A stretch of DNA of 64,000 bases from Mycobacterium neglectum (GCF_002591975.1 NZ_NVQE01000019.1:1-64000); one strand, 5' to 3'. Counted from the stretch's first letter, positions 1-9,145 are shown. Notes: generated from the letters alone by a model not told the origin. Translations and numbers: made by a program.

Positions 1-2
1 CC

Positions 3-881
3 GACGATGTGCTGTTTCTGCTGGATCAGGACGGCCCCGCCCCCGATGACACCGAACGCCAGAGGAAACGCGGTCTGCACTGCGGCCCCCAACAACGCGA
101 CGGCATGGTGCCCATCCGGGGCTACCTGACCCCCGAAGCGTGGGCGATCTGGGAAGCCATCTTCGCCAAAACCGCCGCACCCGGGATGTGTAATCCCGAC
201 GACGAAAACCCGTGCGTCAGCGGCACACCGTCACAGGAACAGATCGACACCGATCACCGCACCCCCGACCAACGCCAACACGACGCTTTCTTGGCGGTCG
301 GGCGTAATGCGCTGGAATCCGGGCAGTTGGGTCAACACAACGGGTTGCCGACCTCGATCATCATCCGCACCACCCTGCAAGACCTCGAATCCCGCGCCGG
401 GGTCGGCACCACCGGCGGCGGCACCAAGCTGCCCATCAATGACGTGATCCGCATCGCCGGCCACGCCCACCACTGGCTGGCGATTTTCGACAAGGCCACC
501 GGACAAGCACTCGACCTGTTCCGCACCAAGCGGGTGGCCTCCCCGGCACAGCGGATCATGCTCATCGCCCGCGACGGCGGGTGCACCAAACCCTGCTGCA
601 CCGTGCCCGCCTACGGCGCCCAAGTCCACCACGCCGCCGCCGATTGGGCCGATGGCGGCAACACCAACATCAACGACCTCACCCTGGCCTGCGGACCCGA
701 CAACCGCCTCGTCAACAACAACAACGGCTGGACCACCACCATCAACGCCCACGGCGACACCGAATGGGCCCCACCACCACACCTCGACACCGGCCAAACC
801 CGCATCAACTACTACCACCGCCCCGAACTGCTCCTGCGCCCACCAGAACAACCCGACGACAACCCCGAACGCGGACCATAG
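3..881 (+). CDS. HNH endonuclease / 13E12 repeat family (DUF222) protein, 5' end outside window
   Basis: This is the C-terminal part of a mycobacterial 13E12/REP-type protein. The frame is open to the left edge, so the N-terminus, with most of DUF222, is missing. An HNH-like module is visible near the end: Cys pairs in GGCTKPCC, the metal-side HH in QVHHAA, then GGNTNINDLTLACGPDN. The last His pair of a classical HNH is replaced by DN, so nuclease activity is uncertain. The family is multicopy in mycobacterial genomes and often associated with mobile DNA. No neighbour on the same strand follows it. Family assignment is good; function is inferred. Confidence 0.8.
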   Translation, partial: DDVLFLLDQDGPAPDDTERQRKRGLHCGPQQRDGMVPIRGYLTPEAWAIWEAIFAKTAAPGMCNPDDENPCVSGTPSQEQIDTDHRTPDQRQHDAFLAVGRNALESGQLGQHNGLPTSIIIRTTLQDLESRAGVGTTGGGTKLPINDVIRIAGHAHHWLAIFDKATGQALDLFRTKRVASPAQRIMLIARDGGCTKPCCTVPAYGAQVHHAAADWADGGNTNINDLTLACGPDNRLVNNNNGWTTTINAHGDTEWAPPPHLDTGQTRINYYHRPELLLRPPEQPDDNPERGP

Positions 882-894
882 AGATCACCGAGGC

Positions 895-1698
895 TCAATC
901 CCGCTCGGCGATAAGACCTTCCTGCGCCAGCGTCGCCGCGATGACACCGTCGGCGCGGATCAGGCTGCCGGTCACCACGCCGCGTCCCCGCGCGGCCGCG
1001 GGTGAGGTCGTCTCCAGCAGGTTCCACTCGTCGGCCCGTACGGGTCGGTGGAACCAGATCGACGAATCGGTGGTGCCGCTGCGATGCGTGCGCGCCTTCA
1101 TCGAATGTCCGTGGACCTTCAGCGCCGGATCAATCATGTACACATCGGTGACGAACACGGCAACCAAGGTGTGTAGCAGCGGATCTTCGGGAAGCTCAGC
1201 CGTTGTCCGCCACCAGAATCGGCGGACAAAGCCATCACCGGTTCCCTCGTCGGCGATCCGGATATCGAGCTCGTCCAACGGCATCGACGGCGCCGGACCC
1301 GCCGGGCCGGTCAGCGCAAGAGCGTTCGGGTCGTGCGGCATCGACGAGCGTGCGCCGTGTTCGGGGCCGGCCAGATCGATGGCGAAGGACACCGTCGCGG
1401 CCGTCAGCAGCCGCCCGTTCTGCCGGGCGTCGACACGGCGTGCCGCGGCGGTCCGGCCGTCGAAAACCTTTGTCACGGTGTACTCGACGGGCTCACCGGC
1501 CTCACCACCGCGCAGGAACTGCAGATGCATGTTCGTCGGCGACCGGTCGGCGTCTACGGTCCGGCACGCCGCCGCGAGGCTCTGTGCCATGAACTGGCCG
1601 CCATACGAACGCTTTCCTTCCGGCCCACTGGCCGGACCGATCCACATGTCCCCGGTGTCCCCCGGCTGCAGGTCCAGCAGTCCCAGCAGCTTGCTCAT
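895..1698 (-). CDS. TesB-like acyl-CoA thioesterase
   Basis: A double-hotdog acyl-CoA thioesterase II-type protein of 267 aa, expected to hydrolyse acyl-CoA to free acid and CoA in the cytoplasm. The first hotdog holds RSYGGQFMAQSL (about residues 30-41) and the second holds TTDSSIWFHRPV (about 209-220). The usual catalytic triad of the family (Asp, Thr/Ser, Gln) can be matched to D211, T231 or S232, and Q259 in AQEGL. The start ATG overlaps the stop of the upstream CoA-transferase (ATGA), so the two are probably translationally coupled. It is the last gene of the leftward set starting with the HAD phosphatase. Confidence 0.88.
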   Translation of the reverse strand: MSKLLGLLDLQPGDTGDMWIGPASGPEGKRSYGGQFMAQSLAAACRTVDADRSPTNMHLQFLRGGEAGEPVEYTVTKVFDGRTAAARRVDARQNGRLLTAATVSFAIDLAGPEHGARSSMPHDPNALALTGPAGPAPSMPLDELDIRIADEGTGDGFVRRFWWRTTAELPEDPLLHTLVAVFVTDVYMIDPALKVHGHSMKARTHRSGTTDSSIWFHRPVRADEWNLLETTSPAAARGRGVVTGSLIRADGVIAATLAQEGLIAERD

Positions 1699-2894
1699 GC
1701 CACGGTGCCCGCATTCGTCAGACGTGCGATGTCATCCACGCTCAGATCGAGCCACTCCTCGAGCACCGCTGTGGTGTCGTCGCCCAGTGCCGGCGCGACT
1801 GCCGCGGCCGGATAGACACCGCCGATCGACATCGGCAGTCCCGGCGCCAGGTACTCGCCGATACGCGGCTGGTTGAGCGCTGTGAACATCGGATTGTTGG
1901 TCACCCGGTCGCCGCGGGCCGCCTCGTCGAAAGTGCGATAGCGGTCCCACAACACGGAACTCGCCGAAAGGGCATCGGTGATCTCCTGCGCGGTGTGCTG
2001 CGAGAACCACTCATCGAAGAGCCCGAACAGCGCACCACGATGCTCATAGCGCTGCCCCTCGTCGGCCAGATCGACTCCCAGCGTCTCCGCCAGTGCAGCA
2101 ACGGCTTTCGTTGTTCCGGTGAGATGGGTCAGATCGCGGAAATGCCGGCCGGTAAGGGCGACGATCATGAAGGAGACACCGTCACTGCTCGTGAAGTCCT
2201 GGCCGTATTGTCCATACACCGAATTGCCGATCCGCTGACGTGCGGTGCCGTTGATCATGACCTCGGTGAAGAAGCCCAGATTGCCCGCCGTGGCCAGCGC
2301 AACGTTTTCCAGCGGAATGCTGATCCGCTGCCCCTGCCCGCTGGCGTCGCGGTGCCGCAGGGCCGTGACCACGGCCAACGCCGTGTAGATCCCGCAGGTG
2401 ACATCCCACGCGGGCAGCACGTGGTTGACCGGAGTTGCGAGGTCGGCGGGGCCGGTCACCATTGGAAAGCCGATGGAGGCATTGACTGTGTAGTCGACGC
2501 CGGTGCCACCGTCCGCGCGTCCTGACACCTCAACGTGAATCAGGTCGGGCCGCAACCGCGTCAGTGCTTCATAGGAATGCCATTCCCGCCCAGCGACATT
2601 GGTGATCAGTACACCGCTGCCGGCGATCAGCCGCTGCACCAGATCCTGACCGTCAGATGAGCGCATATCGGCGGCGACCGAGCGCTTGCCCTTGTTGAGC
2701 CCCGCCCAGTAAATGCTCTCACCGTCATCGGTCAGCGGCCAGCGGTGATAGTCGGCCGCTCCCCCGATCGGGTCGACGCGGATCACCTCGGCGCCCATCT
2801 GGGCCAGCGTCATCCCGGCCAGTGGCACCGCAACGAAGCTCGAGATCTCGACGATGCGCACCCCGGCCAACGGCCGGGTCGGGTCCGAACTCAC
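1695..2894 (-). CDS. CaiB/BaiF family (class III) CoA-transferase
   Basis: A 399-aa family III CoA-transferase, which moves CoA between carboxylic acids through an enzyme-bound anhydride on an Asp. The N-terminal LAGVRIVEIS and the GAEVIRVDP segment are typical. The likely catalytic Asp is D164 in PAWDVTCGIYTA, followed by the RHRDASGQGQRI segment seen in the family. It lies 12 bp downstream of the fused E1 gene and overlaps the thioesterase by 4 bp. Together they could activate, oxidise and release acyl-CoA intermediates, but the substrate cannot be told from sequence. Confidence 0.9.
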   Translation of the reverse strand: MSSDPTRPLAGVRIVEISSFVAVPLAGMTLAQMGAEVIRVDPIGGAADYHRWPLTDDGESIYWAGLNKGKRSVAADMRSSDGQDLVQRLIAGSGVLITNVAGREWHSYEALTRLRPDLIHVEVSGRADGGTGVDYTVNASIGFPMVTGPADLATPVNHVLPAWDVTCGIYTALAVVTALRHRDASGQGQRISIPLENVALATAGNLGFFTEVMINGTARQRIGNSVYGQYGQDFTSSDGVSFMIVALTGRHFRDLTHLTGTTKAVAALAETLGVDLADEGQRYEHRGALFGLFDEWFSQHTAQEITDALSASSVLWDRYRTFDEAARGDRVTNNPMFTALNQPRIGEYLAPGLPMSIGGVYPAAAVAPALGDDTTAVLEEWLDLSVDDIARLTNAGTVA

Positions 2895-2906
2895 CCGGTC
2901 AAGCTA

Positions 2907-5090
2907 TCAAGTGCCGGATCCGACGAGTTTGATCGCCGCCGCCTCGACCGTCTCCTCCGATAGCAGGACATGCAACGCAGCGTCGCCCAGTGGGATGAAG
3001 CTGTCATTGCCCGCGACCCGACCGAGAGGACCCACAAAGCCATGCTTGACCAAGGCTGCCAGCACGCCTTCGCCAACCCCGCCGGTCTCGCGGGTCTCGT
3101 CGACGATGAGCACTCGCCCGCTGACTCCGGCCTCGTAGAGCATGTCCTCCACCGGCAACGGCGCCAACCATCGCAGGTCGACGACGCGGACTCCGATATC
3201 CAACGCCGCCAGCCTGCGTGCGACCCGCAGACTCATCCGCAGCCCGTTGCCGAACGTCAGAATCGTCAGATCGGTGCCTTCGCCGTACGTCCGCGCCCGG
3301 CCGACCGCCACGCCGGACTCCGGATACGAAGCGAGCCAGCCGCCGTCGTTGTCGTCGTACAGATCTCGCGTGTGATACAGCGCGATCGGTTCGAGGAAGA
3401 GACACACCGCGCCGGCTTCCCGCGCCGCCGCTGCGCACGTGTGCAGCATCGCGGCGGCGTCGTCCGGACGCGCGGGTGAGGCGATGACCACACCGGGAAT
3501 GTCGCGCATCGCAGCGATCGAGTTGTCGTTGTGAAAGTGCCCACCGAAGCCCTTCTGGTATCCGTAGGCGGCGACTCTGACAACCATGGGGTTGCGGTAC
3601 TGGCGGTTGGAGAAGAACTGCAGCGTCGCCGCCTCACCGCGGATCTGGTCGGCGGCGTTGTGAAAGTAAGCGAGGTATTGGATTTCGGGGATGGGCAACA
3701 GACCCGAGACTCCGGCCCCGAGCGCCAGACCCAGGATCGACTGCTCGTCGAGCAGTGTGTCGAACACTCGCGCCGAACTGGTCGCCGACAGCAGACCGCG
3801 CGTGACGCCGTACACGCCGCCTTTACGGGCGACGTCTTCGCCGAAGATCATCGCCTCCGGATAGCGGTCCAGAATGTCGTGCAGCGCCCGGTTGATCGCC
3901 GTCGCCACCGTCATCGGCGCATCCGTCTCAGCGGACTTGACCGATGCGACCAGAGACTCGGGCACGGCGCCACGGATATCGTCGTCGGTCGTGCGCAGTG
4001 GTTCCATCACCGCGTGCGCACTGTCGAGCTGGGGAAGCTCGCTGATCTGGTTGGCGAGTTCGATCACGTTGGCACGCTTGGCTTCGTAGTGGTCGAGCAC
4101 ATCGGTAGGTGTCAGCACGCCGATGTCGACCAACAGTTTGGCGGTGCACAGCACCGGATCGCGGTCGTATTCCGCAACGATCTCGTCGGGGCGCCGATAG
4201 GCCGGCTCATAGTCTGACCCGGCGTGGCCCATCAGCCGCACCGTCCGCACGTGCAGGAATGCCGGGCGCCGACGGGTTCGCACCCAGTCTGCGGCGGCGG
4301 TTGCCGCATCGAAGGTCGCAGCCACGTCCGATCCGTCCGCCGCGAAGTACGCCAACCCGTCGCGCTCGCCGTACGCCCGCTCGATCCAGCCACGCGGTGT
4401 CGGCACACTGATGCCGATCCCGTTGTCCTCGCAGACGAACAGCAGCGGCATCGGCACACCTTGATACGCGGCGTGCAGTGCCGCATTGATCGCCCCGACG
4501 GCGGTGGAATGGTTCACCGACGCATCGCCGAAGCTGCACACCGTGACCGCATCCTCGGGCCACGCGCACGCCACCCCCAGCTTCTTGGCCCGCGCGATGG
4601 AGAAGGCCACGCCGACCGCCCGCGGCAGGTGCGACGCGATGGTCGACGTCTGCGGAATGATGTGCAGGTCGTAGCGACCGAACACCTTGTGGCGTCCGCC
4701 CGCGATCGGTTCATCGGTCGCCGCGACGAAGCCGAGCAGCACGTCGCGCAGCGCCTCGCGGCCCTCGACGAGGGCGGCGCGGGCGAGGTAGAAGGCGCCA
4801 GACCGATAGTGCAGCAGCGCCGGATCCGTGGGCCGCAGCGCCGCTGCCACCGCGGCGTTGCCCTCATGGCCGGATGATCCGATGGTGTAGTAGCCCTTGC
4901 CCTGCGATCGCAGTTGTCGCGCGGCCAGATCGAGATGTCGGCTGCCCAACGCGACATCGAAGAGCGCCAGGCACACTCGCACTGTCAACGACGACCCGTC
5001 GCGGACCGGTTCGTCCTGCCCCGGTTTCCGGCGCGGTGCGCTCATCGCCGAGATGGTCTCGGTGAAGTAGTCATCGATGGGTTCGGCCAC
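2907..5090 (-). CDS. Fused alpha-beta 2-oxoacid dehydrogenase E1 component (thiamine diphosphate dependent)
   Basis: A 727-aa protein in which the E1-alpha and E1-beta chains of a branched-chain/acetoin-type 2-oxoacid dehydrogenase are fused. The alpha half (about residues 35-350) contains the ThDP-Mg motif as GDASVNHS (188-195) with the closing N223 in CEDNGIG. The beta half (about 385-727) contains AINRALHDIL, FGEDVARKGG and the GGHFHND segment with the expected active-site His. No E2 or E3 gene is nearby, so either partners are encoded elsewhere or the enzyme works as a decarboxylase. The start is a GTG preceded by GGAG. It begins 12 bp after the ureohydrolase stop. Confidence 0.88.
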   Translation of the reverse strand: MAEPIDDYFTETISAMSAPRRKPGQDEPVRDGSSLTVRVCLALFDVALGSRHLDLAARQLRSQGKGYYTIGSSGHEGNAAVAAALRPTDPALLHYRSGAFYLARAALVEGREALRDVLLGFVAATDEPIAGGRHKVFGRYDLHIIPQTSTIASHLPRAVGVAFSIARAKKLGVACAWPEDAVTVCSFGDASVNHSTAVGAINAALHAAYQGVPMPLLFVCEDNGIGISVPTPRGWIERAYGERDGLAYFAADGSDVAATFDAATAAADWVRTRRRPAFLHVRTVRLMGHAGSDYEPAYRRPDEIVAEYDRDPVLCTAKLLVDIGVLTPTDVLDHYEAKRANVIELANQISELPQLDSAHAVMEPLRTTDDDIRGAVPESLVASVKSAETDAPMTVATAINRALHDILDRYPEAMIFGEDVARKGGVYGVTRGLLSATSSARVFDTLLDEQSILGLALGAGVSGLLPIPEIQYLAYFHNAADQIRGEAATLQFFSNRQYRNPMVVRVAAYGYQKGFGGHFHNDNSIAAMRDIPGVVIASPARPDDAAAMLHTCAAAAREAGAVCLFLEPIALYHTRDLYDDNDGGWLASYPESGVAVGRARTYGEGTDLTILTFGNGLRMSLRVARRLAALDIGVRVVDLRWLAPLPVEDMLYEAGVSGRVLIVDETRETGGVGEGVLAALVKHGFVGPLGRVAGNDSFIPLGDAALHVLLSEETVEAAAIKLVGSGT

Positions 5091-5102
5091 GTGTCTCCTG
5101 GG

Positions 5103-6020
5103 TCAGGGGTTTATTGTCGTGCGGGCCAAGGCGTTTCGAACGAATTCGACGATCTTGTCGGCGTCGGAGCGATCGTGGTCCTGATCCGGGTCGTATATCG
5201 CGAGGCTGGCGCCCACGCAGTGCGCCGGGGAGCCGAACAACGAAACGACCACATCGGCGAGTTGAACCCACGTCAGTCCGCCGGGTTCGTCCTCGATATC
5301 GGGTAGCCCCTGTGCACCGAACTCGACCGGGTCGAGCACGTCGAGATCGATGTGCAACCACCACCGATTGACATGCCCGGCGAGTTCGGCGATCGCGGCG
5401 CGGCCCGCACCAGCCGGATCATCGGCGACCTCCGCGAGCGGCGCAACCCACACCCCGCCGTCGGCGAGCGTGCCGACGTTGAAGCGCCGCCGCCAGGCAT
5501 CGTCTCTCGGCCCGAGCACGACCAGATGCTCTGGCTGCAGCGCGGGCAACCGGTCGCCGAGGACGCCACCCAGCAGCCGCCCGGTCACGCCGAGCAGCAG
5601 GCCGATCTCGGTGTTGGCCGCCTCGCCATCCTCGGATACATCGAGCGGCATGGTGTCCTCGTGTCCGTCGATGAACACCAGTCCCACGTCACCGACGTGA
5701 TCGCGAAGACCGGTCACGATGCCGAACAGCGACGAACAGTCGCCCCCGTAGACGACCGGGAATCGACCCGCCGTGACCGCCTCACCGACACGGAGGTTCA
5801 GCGCATCGGTCATGGCAAGCAACGCGGGCTCGTTGATCAAGCCGGTCGACGCGCCGCGTGCCGGATCCGGCTCGGGAAGGTCGAGGTTGTGGTCGGTGAC
5901 ATGGTGATGGTCGAAGGCATCGGCCAGGCCCGCTTCGTGCAGCACGCGGGCGGCCCGCGTCTGGTTTCCCGCACGGCCGTAACCGTCGAAGGGCACCCCG
6001 ATCAACTCGATATCGGCCAT
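5103..6020 (-). CDS. Arginase/agmatinase (ureohydrolase) superfamily protein
   Basis: A 305-aa ureohydrolase-fold protein, expected to bind two Mn ions and hydrolyse a guanidino or related C-N bond. Metal motifs are GGDCSS (92-97), DGHED (118-122) and HIDLDVLDP (223-231). The first motif has Cys where most family members have His (GGDH), so the metal site is altered and specificity is unclear. A longer reading frame extends upstream to 6119, but the ATG at 6020 is chosen because GAGGG sits about 9 nt before it and the HAD gene ends only 22 bp upstream. It belongs to the same leftward operon as the E1 and CoA-transferase genes. Confidence 0.82.
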   Translation of the reverse strand: MADIELIGVPFDGYGRAGNQTRAARVLHEAGLADAFDHHHVTDHNLDLPEPDPARGASTGLINEPALLAMTDALNLRVGEAVTAGRFPVVYGGDCSSLFGIVTGLRDHVGDVGLVFIDGHEDTMPLDVSEDGEAANTEIGLLLGVTGRLLGGVLGDRLPALQPEHLVVLGPRDDAWRRRFNVGTLADGGVWVAPLAEVADDPAGAGRAAIAELAGHVNRWWLHIDLDVLDPVEFGAQGLPDIEDEPGGLTWVQLADVVVSLFGSPAHCVGASLAIYDPDQDHDRSDADKIVEFVRNALARTTINP

Positions 6021-6042
6021 TGAATTCATCCCTCGACGGGGA

Positions 6043-6816
6043 TCACACGAGGTCGATCGCCTCGGCGATGGACGGCAGCACGCGGCTCGGCCGAAACGGA
6101 TACCGCTCGATGTCGTCAACCGTGGTCGAGCCCGTGAGCACCAGGATGGTTTCCAGCCCCGCCTCGATACCCGCGACGACGTCGGTGTCCATCCGATCCC
6201 CGACCATGAAGGTGTTCTCCGAATGCGCCTCGATGCGGTTCAGCGCGCTGCGGAACATCATCGGGTTCGGCTTGCCGACGAAGTACGGATCACGCCCGGT
6301 CGCCCTGGTGATCATGGCCGCGACCGAACCGGTGGCAGGAAGCGGACCCTCGGCCGACGGCCCGGTCACGTCGGGATTCGTCGCGATAAAGCGGGCGCCC
6401 CCGAGAATCAGCCGGACGGCCTTGGTGATCGCCTCAAAGGAATAGGTCCGGGTCTCGCCCAGCACGACGAAGTCGGGATCCACGTCGGTGAGGGTGTAGC
6501 CCACCGCGTGCAGCGCCGTGGTCAGGCCCGCCTCGCCGATCGTGTAGGCCGACCCACCGGGCAACTGGTCGGCCAGGAAGGCGGCGGTGGCCAGCGCGGA
6601 CGTCCAGATCGATGCCTCGGGCACAGTCAGGCCGGAGCGCAGGAGCCGCGCCGATAAGTCCCGTGGTGTGAAGATCGAGTTGTTGGTCAGGACCAGGAAC
6701 GGGCGCTCCTTGTCGACCAACCTCTGCAGGAACTCGGCGGCCCCGGGCAGCGCATGCTCCTCACGGACGAGGACGCCGTCCATGTCGGTGAGCCAGCTCT
6801 GCGGTGTGGAGCGCAC
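6043..6816 (-). CDS. HAD-IIA family (NagD-like) phosphatase
   Basis: A 257-aa haloacid dehalogenase-superfamily hydrolase of the NagD/IIA type. Motif I is DMDGVLV (residues 11-17), motif II is LTNNS, the motif III Lys lies in GKPNPMMF and motif IV is MVGDRMDTD. The C2-type cap between motifs II and III has the usual length. Members dephosphorylate small phosphorylated metabolites in the cytoplasm; the substrate here is unknown. The GTG start has no clear ribosome binding site. It is the first gene of the leftward set that ends with the thioesterase. Confidence 0.9.
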   Translation of the reverse strand: MRSTPQSWLTDMDGVLVREEHALPGAAEFLQRLVDKERPFLVLTNNSIFTPRDLSARLLRSGLTVPEASIWTSALATAAFLADQLPGGSAYTIGEAGLTTALHAVGYTLTDVDPDFVVLGETRTYSFEAITKAVRLILGGARFIATNPDVTGPSAEGPLPATGSVAAMITRATGRDPYFVGKPNPMMFRSALNRIEAHSENTFMVGDRMDTDVVAGIEAGLETILVLTGSTTVDDIERYPFRPSRVLPSIAEAIDLV

Positions 6817-6870
6817 GGGTCCAGTGTGTCAGGCCGGACTCTGTCCGCGGCGATTCCCGCGCTTCTTGGG

Positions 6871-7215
6871 CTAGCCCATCGGCATATTCGGCATCTCCAC
6901 GTTGCAGCGATCCCGGAAGTCGGCCGCGGCCTGCCTTACTGCGCGGAGCTCGTCGCTGACCCGTGGGTTCGCCTCGAAGTACGCCTGGATATCAGCTGTC
7001 ATCTGATCGCGGGGCTTGCCTTTGAGACCCGTGAAGAATGCGTTCACGTCCGGATGGGTGAACAGATATGACGATGTGCCCGCCGATACACCGGCCATGA
7101 CGCCGGCCAGATCCGCTGCCGTGCAGTTCGGCGGATCGGCAGCGGCCGTCGCCGCGCTGCCGAAGAGCATTGCGCCAGCGATCATGCCGGCTCCTATGAC
7201 ACTACGAGAGAACAT
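6871..7215 (-). CDS. MHB (haemophore haem-binding) domain exported protein
   Basis: A 114-aa exported protein with a Sec signal peptide (MFSRSVIGAGMIAGAMLF through ATAAADPP) and a small helical domain with two Cys (NCTAADL near the mature N-terminus, RDRCNVE near the end). The SSYLFTHPDVNAFFTGLKG pattern is that of the mycobacterial haem-binding MHB family related to Rv0203. The start at 7215 is chosen because AAGGAG lies 6 nt upstream; an upstream in-frame start adds only 12 unlikely residues. It lies 44 bp downstream of another small exported protein and may share its transcript. A role in haem binding is family knowledge, not shown here. Confidence 0.82.
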   Translation of the reverse strand: MFSRSVIGAGMIAGAMLFGSAATAAADPPNCTAADLAGVMAGVSAGTSSYLFTHPDVNAFFTGLKGKPRDQMTADIQAYFEANPRVSDELRAVRQAAADFRDRCNVEMPNMPMG

Positions 7216-7259
7216 ACGAAACTCCTTGCTCGAATGGACAATTGGACTCACGGCGATGT

Positions 7260-7601
7260 TCAGCGTCGACCGCCTCCGCCGCCTCCGCGGCCGCCTCCGC
7301 CGCCTCGGCCGGGTAGATCGTTGTTGATCCCGGGCGGACTGGGGTTGCTGTTGTTACGTCCCGGATCCCAGTACACGTCGACGCCCCAGTCGTCGCTGCA
7401 ATACCAGGGGTCGGCGCAGTAGCCGGGATAGGCCGGACCCGACATCGGAGCATCGGACCCGCCGCGCACCTCCCCCTGCGCGCAGATGGTGGAGCCACCG
7501 GCGCTGGTGCAATCCGCCAACGCCTCCGGCGCACCGGCGAGGGCTACGGGAACCGATGCCGAGGCGAGCCCCATGATCAAATACCGCACAAATAGTTTCA
7601 C
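7260..7601 (-). CDS. Small exported protein with Gly/Arg-rich tail, unknown function
   Basis: A 113-aa protein not assigned to a family. It has a signal peptide (MKLFVRYLIMGLASASVPVA, cleavage likely after EALA), four Cys in the mature part (DCTS, TICA, GYCADPWYC) that could form two disulfides, a Trp/Tyr-rich core (DDWGVDVYWDPG) and a C-terminal tail of Gly with interspersed Arg. The GTG start is supported by AAAGGAGGAGCC just upstream. Its 160-bp leader runs up to the insertion site of the ISL3 element, so the insertion may have separated it from upstream regulatory DNA. Confidence 0.72.
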   Translation of the reverse strand: MKLFVRYLIMGLASASVPVALAGAPEALADCTSAGGSTICAQGEVRGGSDAPMSGPAYPGYCADPWYCSDDWGVDVYWDPGRNNSNPSPPGINNDLPGRGGGGGRGGGGGGRR

Positions 7602-7753
7602 GGCTCCTCCTTTCGTGAATGAAAGGATCCGTATTTCCGCAGAATACGATCAAGGTCATAGTTCAAGAGTGAATTGGCACAAATGACCGTCAACTTCTCG
7701 ACCAACGCCCGCATCAGGGTTCCCTAACCTGCCGCAGTTCATCACCAAATATC

Positions 7754-7761
7754 GGGAAAGC
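7754..7761. repeat. Left 8-bp target site duplication of the ISL3 composite element
   Basis: GGGAAAGC immediately precedes the left terminal inverted repeat and is repeated exactly right after the right terminal repeat at 11847-11854. ISL3-family elements typically generate 8-bp duplications. Confidence 0.85.
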
Positions 7762-7764
7762 GGC

Positions 7765-9090
7765 TCATCCCAATCGGGGGTGTAGGAGTTGGGGTCTGAA
7801 GCCGCCGGTCTCGAGCAGGCTTCGGGCGATGTAGTTGGTCAGGTTGCGGAACCCGAGTGCGGAGCCGCGCAGGTGTTCGAGCCGTCCGTTGAGCGCCTCG
7901 GTCGGCCCGTTGCTGGTGCCAGGTCGTTCGAAGTAGGCGAGCACGTCGGCGGCTCGCTTCTTCAGGGTCCGGCCCAGGGTGGTGAGCTCGGTGAGCACCT
8001 TGGGGACGCCGGCGCTGAGGTCGGTGATCAGCTTCTCCATGAGCTCGCGGCCACGTTGCCGGTCCTCGTGGCGATAGGCGGCGATCATGCGCTGGTAGAC
8101 ACCCCAGGTCGCCTCGACCTCGACGTGAGCGTCATCAACGAACAGCGCGCGTAGCCTGTCGCTCTGCTTGTCGGTGAGCAGGTCCGCGCCGGTGTGCAGC
8201 GTGCGCCGCGACTTGTAGAGCGGGTCGTCCCTGAACCCACGGTGCCCGTGGATCGCGAGTTGGACCCGGCGCCGACACCTGTCGAGGGCGTCACCGGCCA
8301 GGCGCACGACGTGGAAGGGATCCATCACCGTGACCGCGTCCGGGATCTCCTCCGCAGCGGCGGTCTTGAACCCGGTGAAGCCGTCCATCGCGACCACCTC
8401 GACCGCGTCACGGAAGGCGTCGTCGCGGTCGGCGAGCCAGGTCTTGAACGCCGCCTTCGACCGGCCCTCGACCATGTCCAGCAGCCTTGCTGGGCCGGAG
8501 CCATCGCGGACCGGGGTGAGGTCGATGATCACGGTGACGTACTTGTCGCCACGCCTGGTGTGGCGCCAGACGTGCTCATCGACGCCAATGACCTTCACGC
8601 CCTCGAACCGCGTGGGGTCGTTGATCAGCAGCCGCTTGCCTTCGGCCAGGACCGCGTTGTTGGCGGTGTCCCACGCGACCCCGAGTCCCTCGGCGACACG
8701 GGCGACGGTGAGGTGTGCGACCACGATCCCTTCCAGCGCCCACCGCAACCCGGTGCGCGAGAGCTTCGCGCGTGGCTCCGCCGCGGCGCTGGTGTCTTGG
8801 CGCCACACGTGTCCGCAGTCGGCACAGCGGTAGCGGCGCACTACAACTTCCAGCACGGTCGGTCGCCAGCCCAGTGGCTCGTGGGCCAACCGCCGGATCA
8901 CGGTGTCACGAGCAGCGCCTTCGCTGCCGCACCGTCGGCACCACTGATCTGGTTCCACCACGCGGCACGCGAGGACCGCACGATCCGGTTCAAGTCGTTG
9001 CCCGGTCACGCTCAGACCGAGGCCGTCGAGTCGAGCGAAGGCGGTCAGGTCAGGGCGGCCGAAGCCGGCCGGCGGGGTAGCGTCGGACAC
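7765..9090 (-). CDS. ISL3 family transposase
   Basis: A 441-aa transposase with the ISL3 layout: an N-terminal zinc-ribbon-like region with CRRCGSEG (about residue 50) and CADCGHVW (about 93), a helix-turn-helix segment near residues 125-150, and a DDE domain with VIGVDEH (first Asp), VVAMDGFTGF and MDPFHVVRLA (second Asp region), and an acidic residue near GTSNGPTEALNG. The GTG start lies directly beside a 10-bp stem hairpin, with no good ribosome binding site. The frame is complete, so the element may still be active. Confidence 0.93.
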   Translation of the reverse strand: MSDATPPAGFGRPDLTAFARLDGLGLSVTGQRLEPDRAVLACRVVEPDQWCRRCGSEGAARDTVIRRLAHEPLGWRPTVLEVVVRRYRCADCGHVWRQDTSAAAEPRAKLSRTGLRWALEGIVVAHLTVARVAEGLGVAWDTANNAVLAEGKRLLINDPTRFEGVKVIGVDEHVWRHTRRGDKYVTVIIDLTPVRDGSGPARLLDMVEGRSKAAFKTWLADRDDAFRDAVEVVAMDGFTGFKTAAAEEIPDAVTVMDPFHVVRLAGDALDRCRRRVQLAIHGHRGFRDDPLYKSRRTLHTGADLLTDKQSDRLRALFVDDAHVEVEATWGVYQRMIAAYRHEDRQRGRELMEKLITDLSAGVPKVLTELTTLGRTLKKRAADVLAYFERPGTSNGPTEALNGRLEHLRGSALGFRNLTNYIARSLLETGGFRPQLLHPRLG

Positions 9091-9145
9091 GTCGAGGTCT
9101 TTCGGATGGATGGCGTAGGAACCTCCATCGTCGGGAGACCTCGAC
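9091..9145 (-). promoter_or_regulatory. Hairpin in the transposase leader
   Basis: GTCGAGGTCT at 9091-9100 is the exact complement of AGACCTCGAC at 9136-9145. The stem ends at the base next to the transposase start codon. Structures like this in IS leaders can block translation of read-through mRNA; that role is inferred. The same structure is retained in the IS remnant near 11737-11791. Confidence 0.5.

Noticed and set aside
581..1876. Long + strand frame (431 aa) across the HNH end and thioesterase
   Set aside because: Arg/Pro-rich shadow of the true genes on other frames; no domain, and it crosses an intergenic boundary.
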